Source of the DNA: Gilvimarinus sp. 2_MG-2023
Lineage (GTDB): Bacteria > Pseudomonadota > Gammaproteobacteria > Pseudomonadales > Cellvibrionaceae
Reading direction: 5' to 3'
NCBI RefSeq assembly: GCF_030547685.1
Contig: NZ_JAUOQM010000035.1
Coordinates: 5,986-69,985 of the forward strand
Length of the DNA stretch: 64,000 bases
The notes below the pieces were generated by a model that made no database searches, was not told where the DNA came from, and saw nothing but the letters and a program-made list of their open reading frames with translations. The number at the start of each line of letters is the position of its first letter. Position 1 is the stretch's first letter. The translations under genes were made by a program, and so were the position numbers. Positions 34,667-44,576 of the stretch are shown here, piece by piece.

Positions 34667-34683
34667 AGCATTTGCTGTGCCAA
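34667..34683 (-). promoter_or_regulatory. Sigma-54 promoter of the CrcZ-like RNA
   Basis: On the minus strand the sequence is TTGGCACAGCAAATGCT. The GG of the -24 element and the GC of the -12 element are exactly 12 bases apart, start to start, as RpoN requires, and TTGGCAC matches the consensus perfectly. CbrB, encoded next door, is an NtrC-type sigma-54 activator. Confidence 0.85.
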
Positions 34684-34751
34684 TAATGAAAACTCCTTAT
34701 ATTTCAATCACATAGTATTTTCTCTAACCATTATATTCGATTTGGTTATTT

Positions 34752-34840
34752 CTAACGGTTACACCCGAGCGGCCTTGTTGTTACGTTACAGCGAGTGGGG
34801 TAACAGATTCTTGGGGTGACAGTGTGGGTGGTGGGGTAAC
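34752..34840 (-). promoter_or_regulatory. Candidate CbrB upstream activating sites
   Basis: A cluster of GTTAC/GTAAC elements lies 70-160 bp upstream of the sigma-54 promoter. It comprises CTAAC (34752), GGTTAC (34757), TGTTAC (34779), GTTAC (34785), GTAAC (34800), GGTGAC (34815) and GTAAC (34836). TGTTAC and GTAACA face each other across 15 bp. Distance and symmetry suit an enhancer-binding protein. That CbrB binds them is inference. Confidence 0.6.
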
Positions 34841-34977
34841 GACATGGCACCTAATCACGCATTGGTGGTTTGAAAATCTGAAAAGGTAGTCGGTTTGCTG
34901 CTACTAGACGTAGCGGTACAGTTGAAAAAGAGAGAAAAGTGTGTGCGGGAGGAGCCCCGCACCGGATTCAAGAAAGG

Positions 34978-36381
34978 CTATTTGCTGGTGGATTTCTGGC
35001 GCGGAATGCCAAAGCGCTGGCGACGTTCCCACAAGCATTTTCGACTGACGCCTAGCTTTTTCGCCAGCTCAGTTTCGCTCATAGTGTCTTGGTGCTCTAA
35101 GACAAAGCGTTGAAAGTACTCTTCTAGCGACAGGTCTTCGCTAGGATCTTGGTGTCTGGGAACTGATGTTAAACGTCTGCCGCCCAGCGCATAAGGGTCT
35201 TCGCCCTCAGGCTGATCATCTAAATGAACTAAATCCAAATCAATATCGAGCAGCTCATGGCTGATTTCTCGTTCATCTTCGCAGAGGATTACAGCCCGCT
35301 GTATGGCATTTTCCAGTTCACGCACATTGCCTGGCCAAGTGTAGGTGGTAATGGCTTGAATAGCTTCTGGCGACAGCTTGAGGCTGTTTTTGTTGAATTG
35401 CTGGCAATAGCGAATCAGCAGCGCTTCGGCGAGGCTGAGAATATCCCGACCCCGGTCGCGCAGCGGTGGTACTTCCAGCTGTACAACGTTGATTCTAAAG
35501 TAGAGGTCTTCGCGAAACTGCCCTTCTTTGGCCAGAGCGCGCAGGTCGCGGTGCGTGGCGGCTACCAGTCGGACATCCACCTTGCGTGACTCCACGGACC
35601 CCAGTGGTCGTACTTCACCCTCTTGCAACACACGTAATAAGCGCGCTTGTGCTTCGAGGGGCAGCTCGCCAATTTCGTCCAAAAATAGAGTGCCTCCATC
35701 GGCGGCGGCTACCAGCCCTTCTCGAGTGCTGGCCGCACCGGTAAAGGCGCCCTTTTCGTGACCGAACAGCTCGGATTCAATCAAGGTTTCAGGGATCGCG
35801 GCGCAGTTGACCGAAATCATGAGCTCTTTATGGCGTTTGCTCTGTTCGTGCAGGGAGCGGGCCACTAGCTCTTTACCTGTGCCGGTTTCGCCGTGGATTA
35901 ACACGGTGGCATCGGTAGGGGAGACCTTGGCGATACGTGAGTAGAGGCTTTTCATGATCTCAGAAGAGCCAATCATGCCGCTGACTTTGCTGTCACCCGT
36001 CGCGGCGCCCTGGTGGGCCTTGAGGTTGGCCTTGGCTTTGCCAATCACACGCTTAACGGCACTGACCATTTCGTCGTGGTCAAAGGGTTTGGCGATGTAA
36101 TCAACGGCTCCCATGCGCATGGAATCTACCGCCGAGCGCAGGCTGGCGTAACTGGTCATGATGAGTACAGGCACATCGCCGGCTAATTTGATGAGGTCGG
36201 TGCCCGGTGCGCCGGGTAGGCGCAAATCGCTAATAATCAGTTCGAAATCCGTTAAGTTGAATTTCGAGGTTGCCTCTCGCACAGAGGGCGCTTCACTGAC
36301 CACGTATTTATTGCGCTCCAGCAGCTTGCGCAGTGCTGTACGGATAATAGCTTCGTCTTCTACTACCAGAATCTTAGTCAT
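34978..36381 (-). CDS. cbrB: Sigma-54-dependent response regulator CbrB
   Basis: The 467-residue NtrC-family regulator has a receiver domain with phospho-acceptor Asp52 (LIISDLRLPG), and Lys in DYIAKPFDHDE. The AAA+ domain has Walker A GETGTGKE, GAFTGA for sigma-54 contact (EKGAFTGAASTREG), Walker B GGTLFLDEIGELPLE and WPGNVRELEN. A Fis-type helix-turn-helix follows at the C terminus (ELAKKLGVSRKCLWERRQRF). CbrAB controls carbon/nitrogen balance in Pseudomonas and activates crcZ. It follows cbrA by 32 bp. Confidence 0.93.
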   Translation of the reverse strand: MTKILVVEDEAIIRTALRKLLERNKYVVSEAPSVREATSKFNLTDFELIISDLRLPGAPGTDLIKLAGDVPVLIMTSYASLRSAVDSMRMGAVDYIAKPFDHDEMVSAVKRVIGKAKANLKAHQGAATGDSKVSGMIGSSEIMKSLYSRIAKVSPTDATVLIHGETGTGKELVARSLHEQSKRHKELMISVNCAAIPETLIESELFGHEKGAFTGAASTREGLVAAADGGTLFLDEIGELPLEAQARLLRVLQEGEVRPLGSVESRKVDVRLVAATHRDLRALAKEGQFREDLYFRINVVQLEVPPLRDRGRDILSLAEALLIRYCQQFNKNSLKLSPEAIQAITTYTWPGNVRELENAIQRAVILCEDEREISHELLDIDLDLVHLDDQPEGEDPYALGGRRLTSVPRHQDPSEDLSLEEYFQRFVLEHQDTMSETELAKKLGVSRKCLWERRQRFGIPRQKSTSK

Positions 36382-36413
36382 AGTACGTCTCGACTCTATT
36401 GCTCATGCCTGTA

Positions 36414-39400
36414 TTAGGCCTCGCTGCGGGGGATGGTCTGCACCCCTGTGATCAGCGAGTTTAAGTGTCGGGGCAGCTTGATCAGGATCTGTGCCCCGCG
36501 GTTGGTGTCGCGATTTACCGGGCTGATGATATCCAGAGTCCCACCGTGATCCTCCACGATGCTGTAAACCAAAGCGAGCCCCAGGCCGGTACCTTCTCCG
36601 GGGTCTTTGGTGGTGAAAAACGGTTCCAGAATTTGGTCGATATGCTCTTCAGGTATCCCTTCGCCGTCGTCTGTAACGGTAATGGATATATCGTCATCGT
36701 CCTCAGAGCTTGCAAGGATAACATGTCCTTCCTCTTCACTGGCATCCCGGGCGTTGGCCAGCAGGTTAATAAAGACCTGAATCATCTTCTGTTGATCGCC
36801 GGCAATAATGGCATTTTCCGCTAAATCATTGTCAAAATGCACATATTGCTTATCTTTTTGCAGTGACAGCAGTGCAATGGCTTCAGCCGCGCATTCGCGC
36901 AGCACCACGGCCTCAAAGGCACTCTTTTTATTTTGTCCGCTGTGGGAGTAGCTTACCAGCGACTGCACAATGCGGGTTACCCGGTCGGTTTGGCTGAGAA
37001 TTTGATCCGCCGTTTCCAGTACATCGGGGTTGTCGGTGTCGTAGCGTAAATTTTGGCAAAGGCAGGCAATACCGGTGATTGGGTTGCCGATTTCATGGGC
37101 GACCCCGGCCGCCAGACGACCCACCGAGGCCAGGCGCTCGGAGTGGATAAGCTCTTGCTCGAGCAGCTGAGTTTCGGTGACATCTTCCAGCAAGATAACC
37201 TGATCATCTTCGACCTTGGTAAAGCCCGATTGCGAGGCTGTGCGCCGGGTGGTCGAGGGCCCTTCAATGGCCGCTTTGTGGAGGCTAATCCAGTGCGGGC
37301 GATCACTGAGATTAATTTCGTGGCGATACAGATGGGCATCTTCCCCCTGGCTGAAATTGACCAGTAACTCGCACCAAGGTTGAGCCAGGTCGTCCAGGTG
37401 GGAGCCAAGAACATCTTCCGAAGCAATGCCTGTCAGATTTGCCATGGCTCGATTCCACATCAGAATTTCTTTATCGCGCCCCAGTGAGCAGACCGCCATA
37501 GGCAGCTCTTGTAGGGTTTTGCGGTGGTAGAGACGCAAATTGTTCAGCTCAGCCGCCATACCTGTTAAGTGGTTGCGGTATTGGGATAGCCGATTTTCAA
37601 TTAGGTTAATATCGACGGTATCACGCGCCTCAGCCAGCTTGTAGGGCAGTTGATTGTCCATAATCTCGCCGGCGACATGAATCCCCATCAGGCCAGAGAG
37701 GTTGGCTTCCAGCTGGTCGCGCAGACGACGTAGGGCGTAGGGGCGGCGCTCGGAAATGGCCAGCCCCAGCTGGCGCAGGGCAATATCCACTTCGCGACTG
37801 GCGGTTACTTTGCCCAGCGGTTTGGCGAGGCGGGTTTTAAAATCCGCCGCGCTGTGGGCGTCCAGCGCCTGGCGCACAGGGTGTGAGAGCTCATCGGCTG
37901 CGCATAATTCTGCACTGTAAGCCTCTTCTTCCGTTTGCTGGGTTAGCAATGAGATGCTGATAAATATTAATGTGTTCAGGCCCAGCGAAATGACGGTGAT
38001 CTCACTCCAGTGACTCATGCCTACGCTTAAAGTGCCATCGCCAAAAGGTACGGCAATCTCTTCCAGCCCACTGAGCATAGGCACTAACATGCCAATGGCC
38101 CAGACAATAGTGCCGGCGGTTAGGCCCGCGATGACACCGCGCCGGTTGCCGCGCGCCCAGAACACAATGGCAAAGATTCCGGGCAGAAATTGCAGCGTTT
38201 CAATAAAGGCGACGAGGGCTAAATGAAACAAGCTTTGTTGGTTGTCCAGAAGCCAATAAAACAGGTAGCCACCGATAAACAGTGAAGTGATGACCGTTCG
38301 GCGCAACCAGACCAACTGGCTGTAGATATCTTGGCGGCGACGCAAGCGTAAAAATGGCAGTATCCAGTGGTTCATGACCATGGTGGACAGGGCCAGGGTA
38401 ATGACCACCACAGCGCCTGTGGCGGCGGATAAGCCACCGATAAAAGCGAGCATGGTCAGCCCGGGGGACTCGGCCATAATCGGGACACCCAAGGTAAAAT
38501 ATTGAGCAGGAAGTGGTACCGATAATTCAAAGCCGGCCCAGAGTATGGGAAAGATGGGCAGCGCTAAGAACAATAGAAATAACGGAAAAGCCCAGGTAAC
38601 GGCGCGGGTATTGCGCAAAATTGGGTTCTCCGCCACGCCCATATGGAAAATATGAGGCATGGTGACGGCGGTGGCGACAAATACCAACAGTAGGGTATGG
38701 GAGGCACCCTCGCGGATGGGTGAGTGCAGTAGTGCCAGATTTTCGGGGTTGCGTTCCAGCCAGTTATCCAGCCCGGTAAAACCGTCAAATACACCGTAAA
38801 CGGCAAACAAACCAATGGCTGTTAAGGCGAACACTTTAATCAAAGACTCAAAGGCCATCGCGGTAATCAAGCCGCGATGGTGCTCTCGGTTGGAGCCAAA
38901 CAGAACGGTAAACAGGGCCAAAATCCCGCAATAGGTAAGGGCCATTAAGTCTTTAAAGGTCAGGCCGGTACCGGCGGCGGGAATGGCCGGTGCGCGACTG
39001 ACAGTCAGGATATGCATGGTGTCGGCGGTCGCCTGAATTTGCAGTGCCATTAGAGGCAAAATGCCCAACAGCATGCACAGTGTCGTCAAGGCGCCAATAC
39101 CGTGGCTGTGGTAACGAAAAACCAATAAATCAGCCAGTGAGTGTACCTGGTGACGCCGAGCCAGCTCGGTAATGGGCTCCAGTGCCACCGGAGCAAATAA
39201 AAATAGGGCGCCGGTACCTAAGTAATAGGCCAGTGCGCCATAGCCAAACTGGAAGGCCAGATCGATTACGCCGTAAAAGGCCCAGGCGCTGGCAAATATC
39301 CCCAGCGACAGCACATAGGTGATTGGGTGCTCGGTAATTTTACGTGGAATCCAGTCGCGCTCGGTGAGGGTAGCAATACCGAAAATGACCAGTAAGTAAA

Positions 39401-39440
39401 ACAGGCACAGAAGGGCGACGTGGATCAGTTCAAAAGTCAT
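36414..39440 (-). CDS. cbrA: Sensor histidine kinase CbrA (SLC5/SSF-fused)
   Basis: The 1008-residue protein couples a sodium:solute-symporter-like region of about 13 membrane helices (residues 1-500; [22 protein letters not shown]) to a linker and a PAS domain ([22 protein letters not shown]). A HisKA domain follows with the phospho-His in [18 protein letters not shown], then a HATPase_c domain with [18 protein letters not shown] and [10 protein letters not shown]. This architecture is that of CbrA. Its ATG overlaps the cbrX stop (ATGA). Confidence 0.93.
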   Translation of the reverse strand: MTFELIHVALLCLFYLLVIFGIATLTERDWIPRKITEHPITYVLSLGIFASAWAFYGVIDLAFQFGYGALAYYLGTGALFLFAPVALEPITELARRHQVHSLADLLVFRYHSHGIGALTTLCMLLGILPLMALQIQATADTMHILTVSRAPAIPAAGTGLTFKDLMALTYCGILALFTVLFGSNREHHRGLITAMAFESLIKVFALTAIGLFAVYGVFDGFTGLDNWLERNPENLALLHSPIREGASHTLLLVFVATAVTMPHIFHMGVAENPILRNTRAVTWAFPLFLLFLALPIFPILWAGFELSVPLPAQYFTLGVPIMAESPGLTMLAFIGGLSAATGAVVVITLALSTMVMNHWILPFLRLRRRQDIYSQLVWLRRTVITSLFIGGYLFYWLLDNQQSLFHLALVAFIETLQFLPGIFAIVFWARGNRRGVIAGLTAGTIVWAIGMLVPMLSGLEEIAVPFGDGTLSVGMSHWSEITVISLGLNTLIFISISLLTQQTEEEAYSAELCAADELSHPVRQALDAHSAADFKTRLAKPLGKVTASREVDIALRQLGLAISERRPYALRRLRDQLEANLSGLMGIHVAGEIMDNQLPYKLAEARDTVDINLIENRLSQYRNHLTGMAAELNNLRLYHRKTLQELPMAVCSLGRDKEILMWNRAMANLTGIASEDVLGSHLDDLAQPWCELLVNFSQGEDAHLYRHEINLSDRPHWISLHKAAIEGPSTTRRTASQSGFTKVEDDQVILLEDVTETQLLEQELIHSERLASVGRLAAGVAHEIGNPITGIACLCQNLRYDTDNPDVLETADQILSQTDRVTRIVQSLVSYSHSGQNKKSAFEAVVLRECAAEAIALLSLQKDKQYVHFDNDLAENAIIAGDQQKMIQVFINLLANARDASEEEGHVILASSEDDDDISITVTDDGEGIPEEHIDQILEPFFTTKDPGEGTGLGLALVYSIVEDHGGTLDIISPVNRDTNRGAQILIKLPRHLNSLITGVQTIPRSEA

Positions 39441-39607
39441 GAGGGCTTTTTACGGGCCTGTACGGCGTAAGCAATAATAATCACGATAATCCACATGATG
39501 TAGGGACGGTACCAGGCGCCTTCGGGGTTCACAATCCACGTAAATAAGGTGGGTGAAAAAATATAGGCGATCAGCAGTAAGAGTATGACCAGTCGTTGAT
39601 TGTTCAT
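39437..39607 (-). CDS. cbrX: CbrX-like small membrane protein
   Basis: This 56-residue open frame reads MNNQRLVILLLLIAYIFSPT, continues through LFTWIVNPEGAWYRPY into a second hydrophobic helix, and ends ARKKPS. Its ATG overlaps the gluQRS stop and its TGA overlaps the cbrA start, both as ATGA. Pseudomonas has an equivalent small gene, cbrX, translationally coupled to cbrA. Two predicted membrane helices and exact coupling on both sides make it a real gene despite its size. Confidence 0.88.
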   Translation of the reverse strand: MNNQRLVILLLLIAYIFSPTLFTWIVNPEGAWYRPYIMWIIVIIIAYAVQARKKPS

Positions 39608-40527
39608 GGTTCCGCTATCGATAAAGTGTGTCCGGTGCCTTCTAGTTGTTCAGGCGCCCAGTGTTGGCAGCCCCATTGTAACAGTGTCTCGACCGTTTCT
39701 CCTCGCAGTTCTAACGGCGGGGCTTGCCGGAGAAAACGCAGGGCTTGCCATATATTGTCCGCCGCGCGGGAATTGTCCAGCGCCGGGGCTTGGTTTTGTT
39801 TGCTGAGTTTGCGTCCATCCAACGCGGCGACCGGCACATGAGCATAATGCGGGGCCGGTTGTTGCAGCATTTGAAAAAAGCGAATCTGGCGGGCGGTGAC
39901 GGGCAGCAAATCGGCGCCGCGCACGACATGGGTAATACCTTGATACAGATCATCGGCCACCACAGCCAATTGATAGCCGAACAGTCCATCTTTGCGTTGG
40001 ACAATGGCGTCACCCACCTCGCGCGCCAAATCTTGTCTTTGATGCCCCTGAATTTGATCGACAAAAACCAATTCATTCGGCAATTGTTGCAAAGGCGGAG
40101 GCAAATCGTAGAGCTTGAGTCGCAGTGCGGCATTTGGCTCGGCAGAGGCGGGCGTTTGCTCGCGGCAGTGGCCATTGTACACGCCACCCATGGCTTTCAC
40201 CGCTTGCCGGGTGCAGGTGCAGGAATAAATAAGCCCCTGCTTAGTAAGAGTGTGTAAGAGGTGCTGGTAGGCTTGATGGCGCTGGCTTTGCCACAGGGCG
40301 GTGCCATCCCACTGCAGGCCATGCTGCTCTAAGGTATGTAATATTAAGTCGCCGGCGCCTGACATCTCTCGGGGCGGGTCAATATCGTCGATGCGAACCA
40401 GCCAGTGCCCATTGGCCTGCCGGGCATCGAGAAAACTGGCAAGTGCGGCGATAAGCGAGCCGAAATGTAACGGCCCAGACGGGGAGGGAGCAAAGCGTCC
40501 GATGTAAGCGGTGGGCTGTTCAGGCAC
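39604..40527 (-). CDS. gluQ: Glutamyl-Q tRNA(Asp) synthetase
   Basis: GluQ attaches glutamate to queuosine at the wobble position of tRNA-Asp. The protein of about 307 residues is a truncated GluRS without the anticodon-binding domain. It has GRFAPSPSGPLHFGSL (HIGH-like), zinc ligands in CTCTRQ and GHCR, and the KMSKS-like KLSKQNQ. The start is uncertain: I use GTG at 40527, which gives the family-typical N terminus; a TTG at 40545 is also in frame. It follows dksA, the standard order. Confidence 0.92.
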   Translation of the reverse strand: MPEQPTAYIGRFAPSPSGPLHFGSLIAALASFLDARQANGHWLVRIDDIDPPREMSGAGDLILHTLEQHGLQWDGTALWQSQRHQAYQHLLHTLTKQGLIYSCTCTRQAVKAMGGVYNGHCREQTPASAEPNAALRLKLYDLPPPLQQLPNELVFVDQIQGHQRQDLAREVGDAIVQRKDGLFGYQLAVVADDLYQGITHVVRGADLLPVTARQIRFFQMLQQPAPHYAHVPVAALDGRKLSKQNQAPALDNSRAADNIWQALRFLRQAPPLELRGETVETLLQWGCQHWAPEQLEGTGHTLSIAEP

Positions 40528-40566
40528 GGGGCATCTCGGGCGCAAGCGCCCGGTCGCAGGGGGCGA

Positions 40567-41010
40567 TTAGCCGCCTATTTGCTTTTCTTTGATCTCGTCC
40601 AGAGTTTTACAGTCGACACATAAGGTCGCTGTGGGGCGAGCTTCCAAACGACGAATACCGATTTCTACGCCGCAGGCGTCGCAGAATCCATAGTCTTCGT
40701 TTTCGATAAGCTCTAACGTGGAGTCGATTTTTTTAATCAATTTGCGTTCGCGATCACGGGTACGCAATTCCAGACTGAACTCTTCTTCCTGACTGGCGCG
40801 ATCGGCCGGGTCGGGAAAGTTAGCCGCTTCGTCTTTCATATGGCTCATGGTGCGGTCGACTTCTTCCATCAACTCTCTGCGCCAGGCTAGAAGCAAGTTT
40901 TGGAAGTGTTCCAACTGCTTCTCGTTCATATATTCTTCGCCTTTCTTCTCCTTGTAAGGCGAAAAAGTACGCAGTGTGTAACTTTCTGCTTGAGCTGAAT
41001 TATTGGGCAT
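40567..41010 (-). CDS. dksA: RNA polymerase-binding transcription factor DksA
   Basis: DksA binds the RNA polymerase secondary channel and potentiates ppGpp. The 147-residue protein has the coiled coil with the Asp pair at the tip ([14 protein letters not shown]) and a zinc finger with CDAC and CVDC ([19 protein letters not shown] and CVDCK). It works with RelA, whose gene lies at the right end of this window. Confidence 0.97.
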   Translation of the reverse strand: MPNNSAQAESYTLRTFSPYKEKKGEEYMNEKQLEHFQNLLLAWRRELMEEVDRTMSHMKDEAANFPDPADRASQEEEFSLELRTRDRERKLIKKIDSTLELIENEDYGFCDACGVEIGIRRLEARPTATLCVDCKTLDEIKEKQIGG

Positions 41011-41256
41011 AGTGCAACGCCTCTTGATCTCCTGTAGCTGGTGCGCCTAAAGGCTACCAGTGCTTGGTTACTTGTTGTGCCACTCGGCATTTCGCCAATT
41101 TCCACCCTCCCAGGTTGGGAGTCCTGCGGAAGGAGAGCGAAGCTACCAGATTCACCGTTACTGCGCCAGCATTTTTTGCATTTGCGCTGCTCGAAGCCTG
41201 CTCTGAGCAACTACCATTTTACCGTATAATAATGTGTTTGGATGGGTAAGATAGGT

Positions 41257-41964
41257 ATGCAAGACACAAAACTCTGGGAAAAAGGGCAATTGATCAAGCG
41301 CTATAAGCGTTTTCTGGCCGATGTGGAAACTCCCCAGGGCGAACAGATCACGATTCATTGCCCCAATACCGGGTCGATGCGCAATTGCATCGCCGAGGGC
41401 AGTGACTGTTGGTACTCCCGTTCGGACAGTAAAACCCGCAAATACCCGCATACTTGGGAAGTCGCCACCACCCCGGATGGGGACTGGGCGGGCATTAATA
41501 CCGGGCGGGCTAATCATTTGGTGCGCGAGGCGCTGGAGACTGGCATTATTGCGCCACTACAAGAATTTGATCAGTGGCGGGCCGAGGTGAAATACGGCGA
41601 GGAAAACTCGCGGATTGATTTTTTGCTCACGGGCGTCAGCGGCGATTGTTATCTGGAAGTGAAAAACGTCACTTTAAAAGAGGGCGAGAGCGGGTATTTC
41701 CCTGACGCGGTTAGCACCCGGGGCGCAAAACATCTGCGCGAGCTGATGCAGATGAAGTCGCAGGGCCATCGTGCGGTTTTGCTGTTTTGTGTGCAGCACA
41801 GCGGCATTGACGAGGTGAGGCCCGCTGATCATATTGATACTGCTTACGGTAATGCGCTGCGTCAAGCGGCGAGCGCCGGGGTCGAACTACTGGCTTATAA
41901 GGCGGAAATTCAGCCCCAGCAAAGTCGTATTACCTTAACGAAGGCGCTGCCGGTACTCCTTTAA
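41257..41964 (+). CDS. sfsA: Sugar fermentation stimulation protein SfsA
   Basis: The 235-residue protein matches SfsA, a DNA-binding/nuclease-like protein first linked to maltose gene expression in E. coli. It has the early [52 protein letters not shown] with nuclease-like acidic residues, EVKNVTL and [19 protein letters not shown] take the ATG at 41257 (AGATAGGT upstream); the longer start at 41242 lacks a site. It is divergent from dksA. Confidence 0.94.
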   Translation: MQDTKLWEKGQLIKRYKRFLADVETPQGEQITIHCPNTGSMRNCIAEGSDCWYSRSDSKTRKYPHTWEVATTPDGDWAGINTGRANHLVREALETGIIAPLQEFDQWRAEVKYGEENSRIDFLLTGVSGDCYLEVKNVTLKEGESGYFPDAVSTRGAKHLRELMQMKSQGHRAVLLFCVQHSGIDEVRPADHIDTAYGNALRQAASAGVELLAYKAEIQPQQSRITLTKALPVLL

Positions 41965-42023
41965 GCCAGTTCGAGTTTACCCCCAGTGCTAGGTTAAACC
42001 CGCAACATTAAAAATCCCGCGTG

Positions 42024-42371
42024 CTATAGGTTGGCAGTCTGTAAATACACGGTGCCATCAGATTCAGAAATCTCAACCGCTTGCAGCGATTGCCCCGGGC
42101 AGGGGCCGGCCACACACTCACCCGTATCGAGGGTAAATAAAGCGCCGTGATTGGCACACTGAATCAGGCTTTTGTCGGAGGTTAAAAACTCATCGGGCAC
42201 CCACTCAAGCGGTATATAGGCGTGCGGACAGAGATTGCGATAGGCCATAAGCTGGCCATTTTTTCGCACCGCAAACACAGGGTAGGGCGAACCGTTTATC
42301 GACGGGGTAAAGCCTCGGCTTTCGTTTTCGCCGATCTCGCCGCTGGGGCACAGGGCAATGGGTTCTGTCAT
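42024..42371 (-). CDS. Rieske [2Fe-2S] domain protein
   Basis: The 115-residue soluble protein is essentially one Rieske domain. It has CPHAYIPLEW for the first Cys-His pair and CANHGALFTLDTGECVAGPC for the second. It could serve as a small ferredoxin like those of dioxygenase systems, but no oxygenase is nearby. The gene begins three bases after the DegP-like protease stop and may be cotranscribed with it. Confidence 0.9.
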   Translation of the reverse strand: MTEPIALCPSGEIGENESRGFTPSINGSPYPVFAVRKNGQLMAYRNLCPHAYIPLEWVPDEFLTSDKSLIQCANHGALFTLDTGECVAGPCPGQSLQAVEISESDGTVYLQTANL

Positions 42372-42374
42372 GGT

Positions 42375-43433
42375 TCAGTCCAGTTGGGGTTCGGCGAGAG
42401 TGAGCGTTGTTTGCCGCAAGCGACCATCGCGCACGAAGTGGACTTGAAGCTTATCACCGGGCGAGCTGGCCTCCAATACCGTCAGAAACTCATCTTGATT
42501 GCGGGTTGGGGTGTCGTCTAGGGCAATAATAATATCCCCCAGCTCCACTCGTCCCCAGCGGCCGCGTTTTGCGCCCTGCAGGCCCGCTTTGGCAGCCGGG
42601 TAGCCCGGCGCGACATGAAGTAAGGCCACGCCCTCAACGCCGGCTTGGCGCGACCAATAAGCCGGGGCAAACTCCACCCCGAATACCGGTCGTACCAAGC
42701 GCCCAAACTCAATTAATTGCGGCACAATTTCTTTGACGATATTGACCGGAATAGCAAAGCCAATACCGGCGGAGGCACCACTGGGACTGTAGATCATGGT
42801 GTTGACCCCGATCAACTCGCCTTTGGAGTTCAGCAGTGGTCCGCCCGAATTGCCGGGGTTAATAGCGGCGTCAGTTTGAATGACATTGCGAATTTTGCGC
42901 TGATTGGGCGCTTCAATTTCACGCCCCAGAGCGCTGACCACACCGGTGGTTAAAGTGGCGTCCAGCCCGAATGGGTTACCGATGGCAAGCACTTTACGGC
43001 CCACCACCAGTTCACTGGAGTCGCCCACCGGTAGCGCTCGCAGTTTCTCTTTAGGGGCATCAATTTTAAGTACGGCTAAATCCTTGTCGGGCGCCAAGCC
43101 TGCCACCTTGGCAGGCCAGCTGGTCTGGTCGGGCAGAGTGATTGAGACTTGTTGCGCGCCTTCTACCACGTGATAGTTGGTGACGATATAACCCTGCTCA
43201 CTCCAAATAAAACCGGTGCCAGCACCGCGCGGAATAGAGAGTAAATCGTAGGAGCGACGGTCGCGCACCACCTGCAGTCGGTTGACGTACACCACTGAGG
43301 GGCTGGCGTACTCGAAAATCTCAATGGTATTGCGCTCATCATTGGTGGCAAATTCTGGCGCAGCACAGGCATGGCTGGCGGCAAAAAGAGCCACCAGCCA
43401 AACGATCACTTGCCAGATTCGGCCGTAATGCAT
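42375..43433 (-). CDS. Periplasmic trypsin-like serine protease with PDZ domain (DegP/DegS type)
   Basis: The 352-residue protein has a signal peptide (IWQVIVWLVALFAASHACAA) and a chymotrypsin-fold protease. The triad is His in YIVTNYHVVEGA, Asp in DKDLAVLKI and Ser in INPGNSGGPLL. A single C-terminal PDZ domain follows (LGDIIIALDDTPTRNQDE). One PDZ is DegS-like, but the cleavable signal is DegP-like, so I leave it unnamed. The start is the ATG at 43433, 13 bp after htpX. Confidence 0.9.
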   Translation of the reverse strand: MHYGRIWQVIVWLVALFAASHACAAPEFATNDERNTIEIFEYASPSVVYVNRLQVVRDRRSYDLLSIPRGAGTGFIWSEQGYIVTNYHVVEGAQQVSITLPDQTSWPAKVAGLAPDKDLAVLKIDAPKEKLRALPVGDSSELVVGRKVLAIGNPFGLDATLTTGVVSALGREIEAPNQRKIRNVIQTDAAINPGNSGGPLLNSKGELIGVNTMIYSPSGASAGIGFAIPVNIVKEIVPQLIEFGRLVRPVFGVEFAPAYWSRQAGVEGVALLHVAPGYPAAKAGLQGAKRGRWGRVELGDIIIALDDTPTRNQDEFLTVLEASSPGDKLQVHFVRDGRLRQTTLTLAEPQLD

Positions 43434-43446
43434 GGCGATCGACCGT

Positions 43447-44340
43447 TTAGCCGCCTTGCTGCAAAGCACGGATGCGCTCCTCCAGAGGCGGGTGGCTGGC
43501 AAATAGCTTCGCCATGTTTTGGCCAAAGCCACTGGAAATGCCAAAGGCCTTCATACTCGAGGGCATCGAGCTTTGTGCTCCCGCCTGTGTCTCTGCCTGC
43601 AGGCGTTGCAGAGCGCGAATCATACCGGCGCGACTGGCTAGGGTTGCCCCGGCGTGGTCGGCGCGGAATTCGCGGTAGCGGGAAAAGGCCATCACGATCA
43701 TTGAGGCCAAGAAGGCGAGCACAATTTCCGCCACAAAGGTCACAATGTAATAACCAATACCGAGGCCGCGCTCGGTTTTAAAGATCACGCGATCGACGGT
43801 GTGGCCAATAATGCGGGCGAAGAACATGACAAACGTATTGACCACGCCCTGTATTAGGCTGAGTGTGACCATATCGCCATTAGCGACATGGCCAATTTCG
43901 TGGGCTAGCACGGCCCGAGCTTCTTCGCGATCAAAACGCTGTAGCAAACCTGCACTAACGGCCACCAGCGAATTGTTACGGTTCCAGCCGGTGGCAAAGG
44001 CATTCGCCTCAGGGGCGGGGAAAATACCGACTTCAGGCATACCAATGCCGGCTTTTTGTGCCAGCTCGGTGACGGTGTCGAGTAGCCACTGTTGTTCTGC
44101 TGTGCGCGGGGTATCGATCAGCTGTACGCCGGTGGTTTTTTTAGCGATAAATTTGGACAGAAACAGAGAAATAAATGAGCCGCTGAAGCCAAAGACTGCA
44201 CAGAAAATAAGCAGTGAGGTAAGGTTGAGCCCACTGCCGGACTCGTCCAATATGTGACCTACCCCCAGTAGATTTAACGTGATACTGGCAACAACCAGTA
44301 CGCCTATATTTGTTAATAAAAATAAGCCAACTCGCAACAC
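43447..44340 (-). CDS. htpX: Membrane zinc protease HtpX
   Basis: HtpX degrades damaged inner-membrane proteins with FtsH. The 297-residue product has N-terminal membrane helices ([19 protein letters not shown]), the M48 signature [14 protein letters not shown] and [11 protein letters not shown]-type substrate strand ([11 protein letters not shown]). Two more helices precede the third ligand region RADHAGA. The start is GTG 44340 with GAGGAG upstream; the frame runs to 44442 but overlaps the small RNA terminator region. Confidence 0.94.
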   Translation of the reverse strand: MLRVGLFLLTNIGVLVVASITLNLLGVGHILDESGSGLNLTSLLIFCAVFGFSGSFISLFLSKFIAKKTTGVQLIDTPRTAEQQWLLDTVTELAQKAGIGMPEVGIFPAPEANAFATGWNRNNSLVAVSAGLLQRFDREEARAVLAHEIGHVANGDMVTLSLIQGVVNTFVMFFARIIGHTVDRVIFKTERGLGIGYYIVTFVAEIVLAFLASMIVMAFSRYREFRADHAGATLASRAGMIRALQRLQAETQAGAQSSMPSSMKAFGISSGFGQNMAKLFASHPPLEERIRALQQGG

Positions 44341-44413
44341 GGTAAGTACTCCTCGAAAACCGTTGATTATTGGGTATATGCCGTCGAGTTGTGGATTTTC
44401 AATGGGGGGCGGG

Positions 44414-44570
44414 AAGAAAATGGCCACCCGTAGGTGGCCCAAGCAACCGTGATTAGCCTAGACACAGACGTGTCTATCGGTTTACCGCCAATGGGGTAAA
44501 CCAGAGGAGAAGATCAGACAATAGACTTGCAGGAACATTGACCGATCACCGACGCTTGCTAAGCGCCAGT
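44414..44570 (-). ncRNA. Fur-controlled small RNA candidate (RyhB/PrrF-like role)
   Basis: A transcript of about 155 nt is predicted from a strong promoter to an intrinsic terminator. In order it has a 5' hairpin (ATCAC...GTGAT enclosing CGCTT/AAGCG), an unpaired stretch CAATGTTCCTGCAAGTC, and a CU-rich TCTTCTCCTCTGG (44513-44501) complementary to Shine-Dalgarno sequences. Hairpins GGTTTACC/GGTAAACC (44502-44479) and AGACAC/GTGTCT (44475-44460) follow, then the terminator. No open frame is supportable. A Fur box over the -10 predicts expression under iron starvation. I do not recognise the sequence as RyhB, PrrF or NrrF; the analogy is functional only. Confidence 0.75.
44417..44439 (-). terminator. 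Terminator of the Fur-controlled RNA
   Basis: On the minus strand GGCCACC-TAC-GGGTGGCC forms a compact GC-rich stem followed by ATTTTCTTCC. Confidence 0.75.
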
Positions 44571-44576
44571 GATGTA

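Noticed and set aside
44341-44442. N-terminal extension of htpX from 44442
   Set aside because: The extension would be translated from the terminator of the predicted small RNA and lacks a ribosome binding site. GTG 44340 with GAGGAG upstream gives the normal HtpX N terminus.
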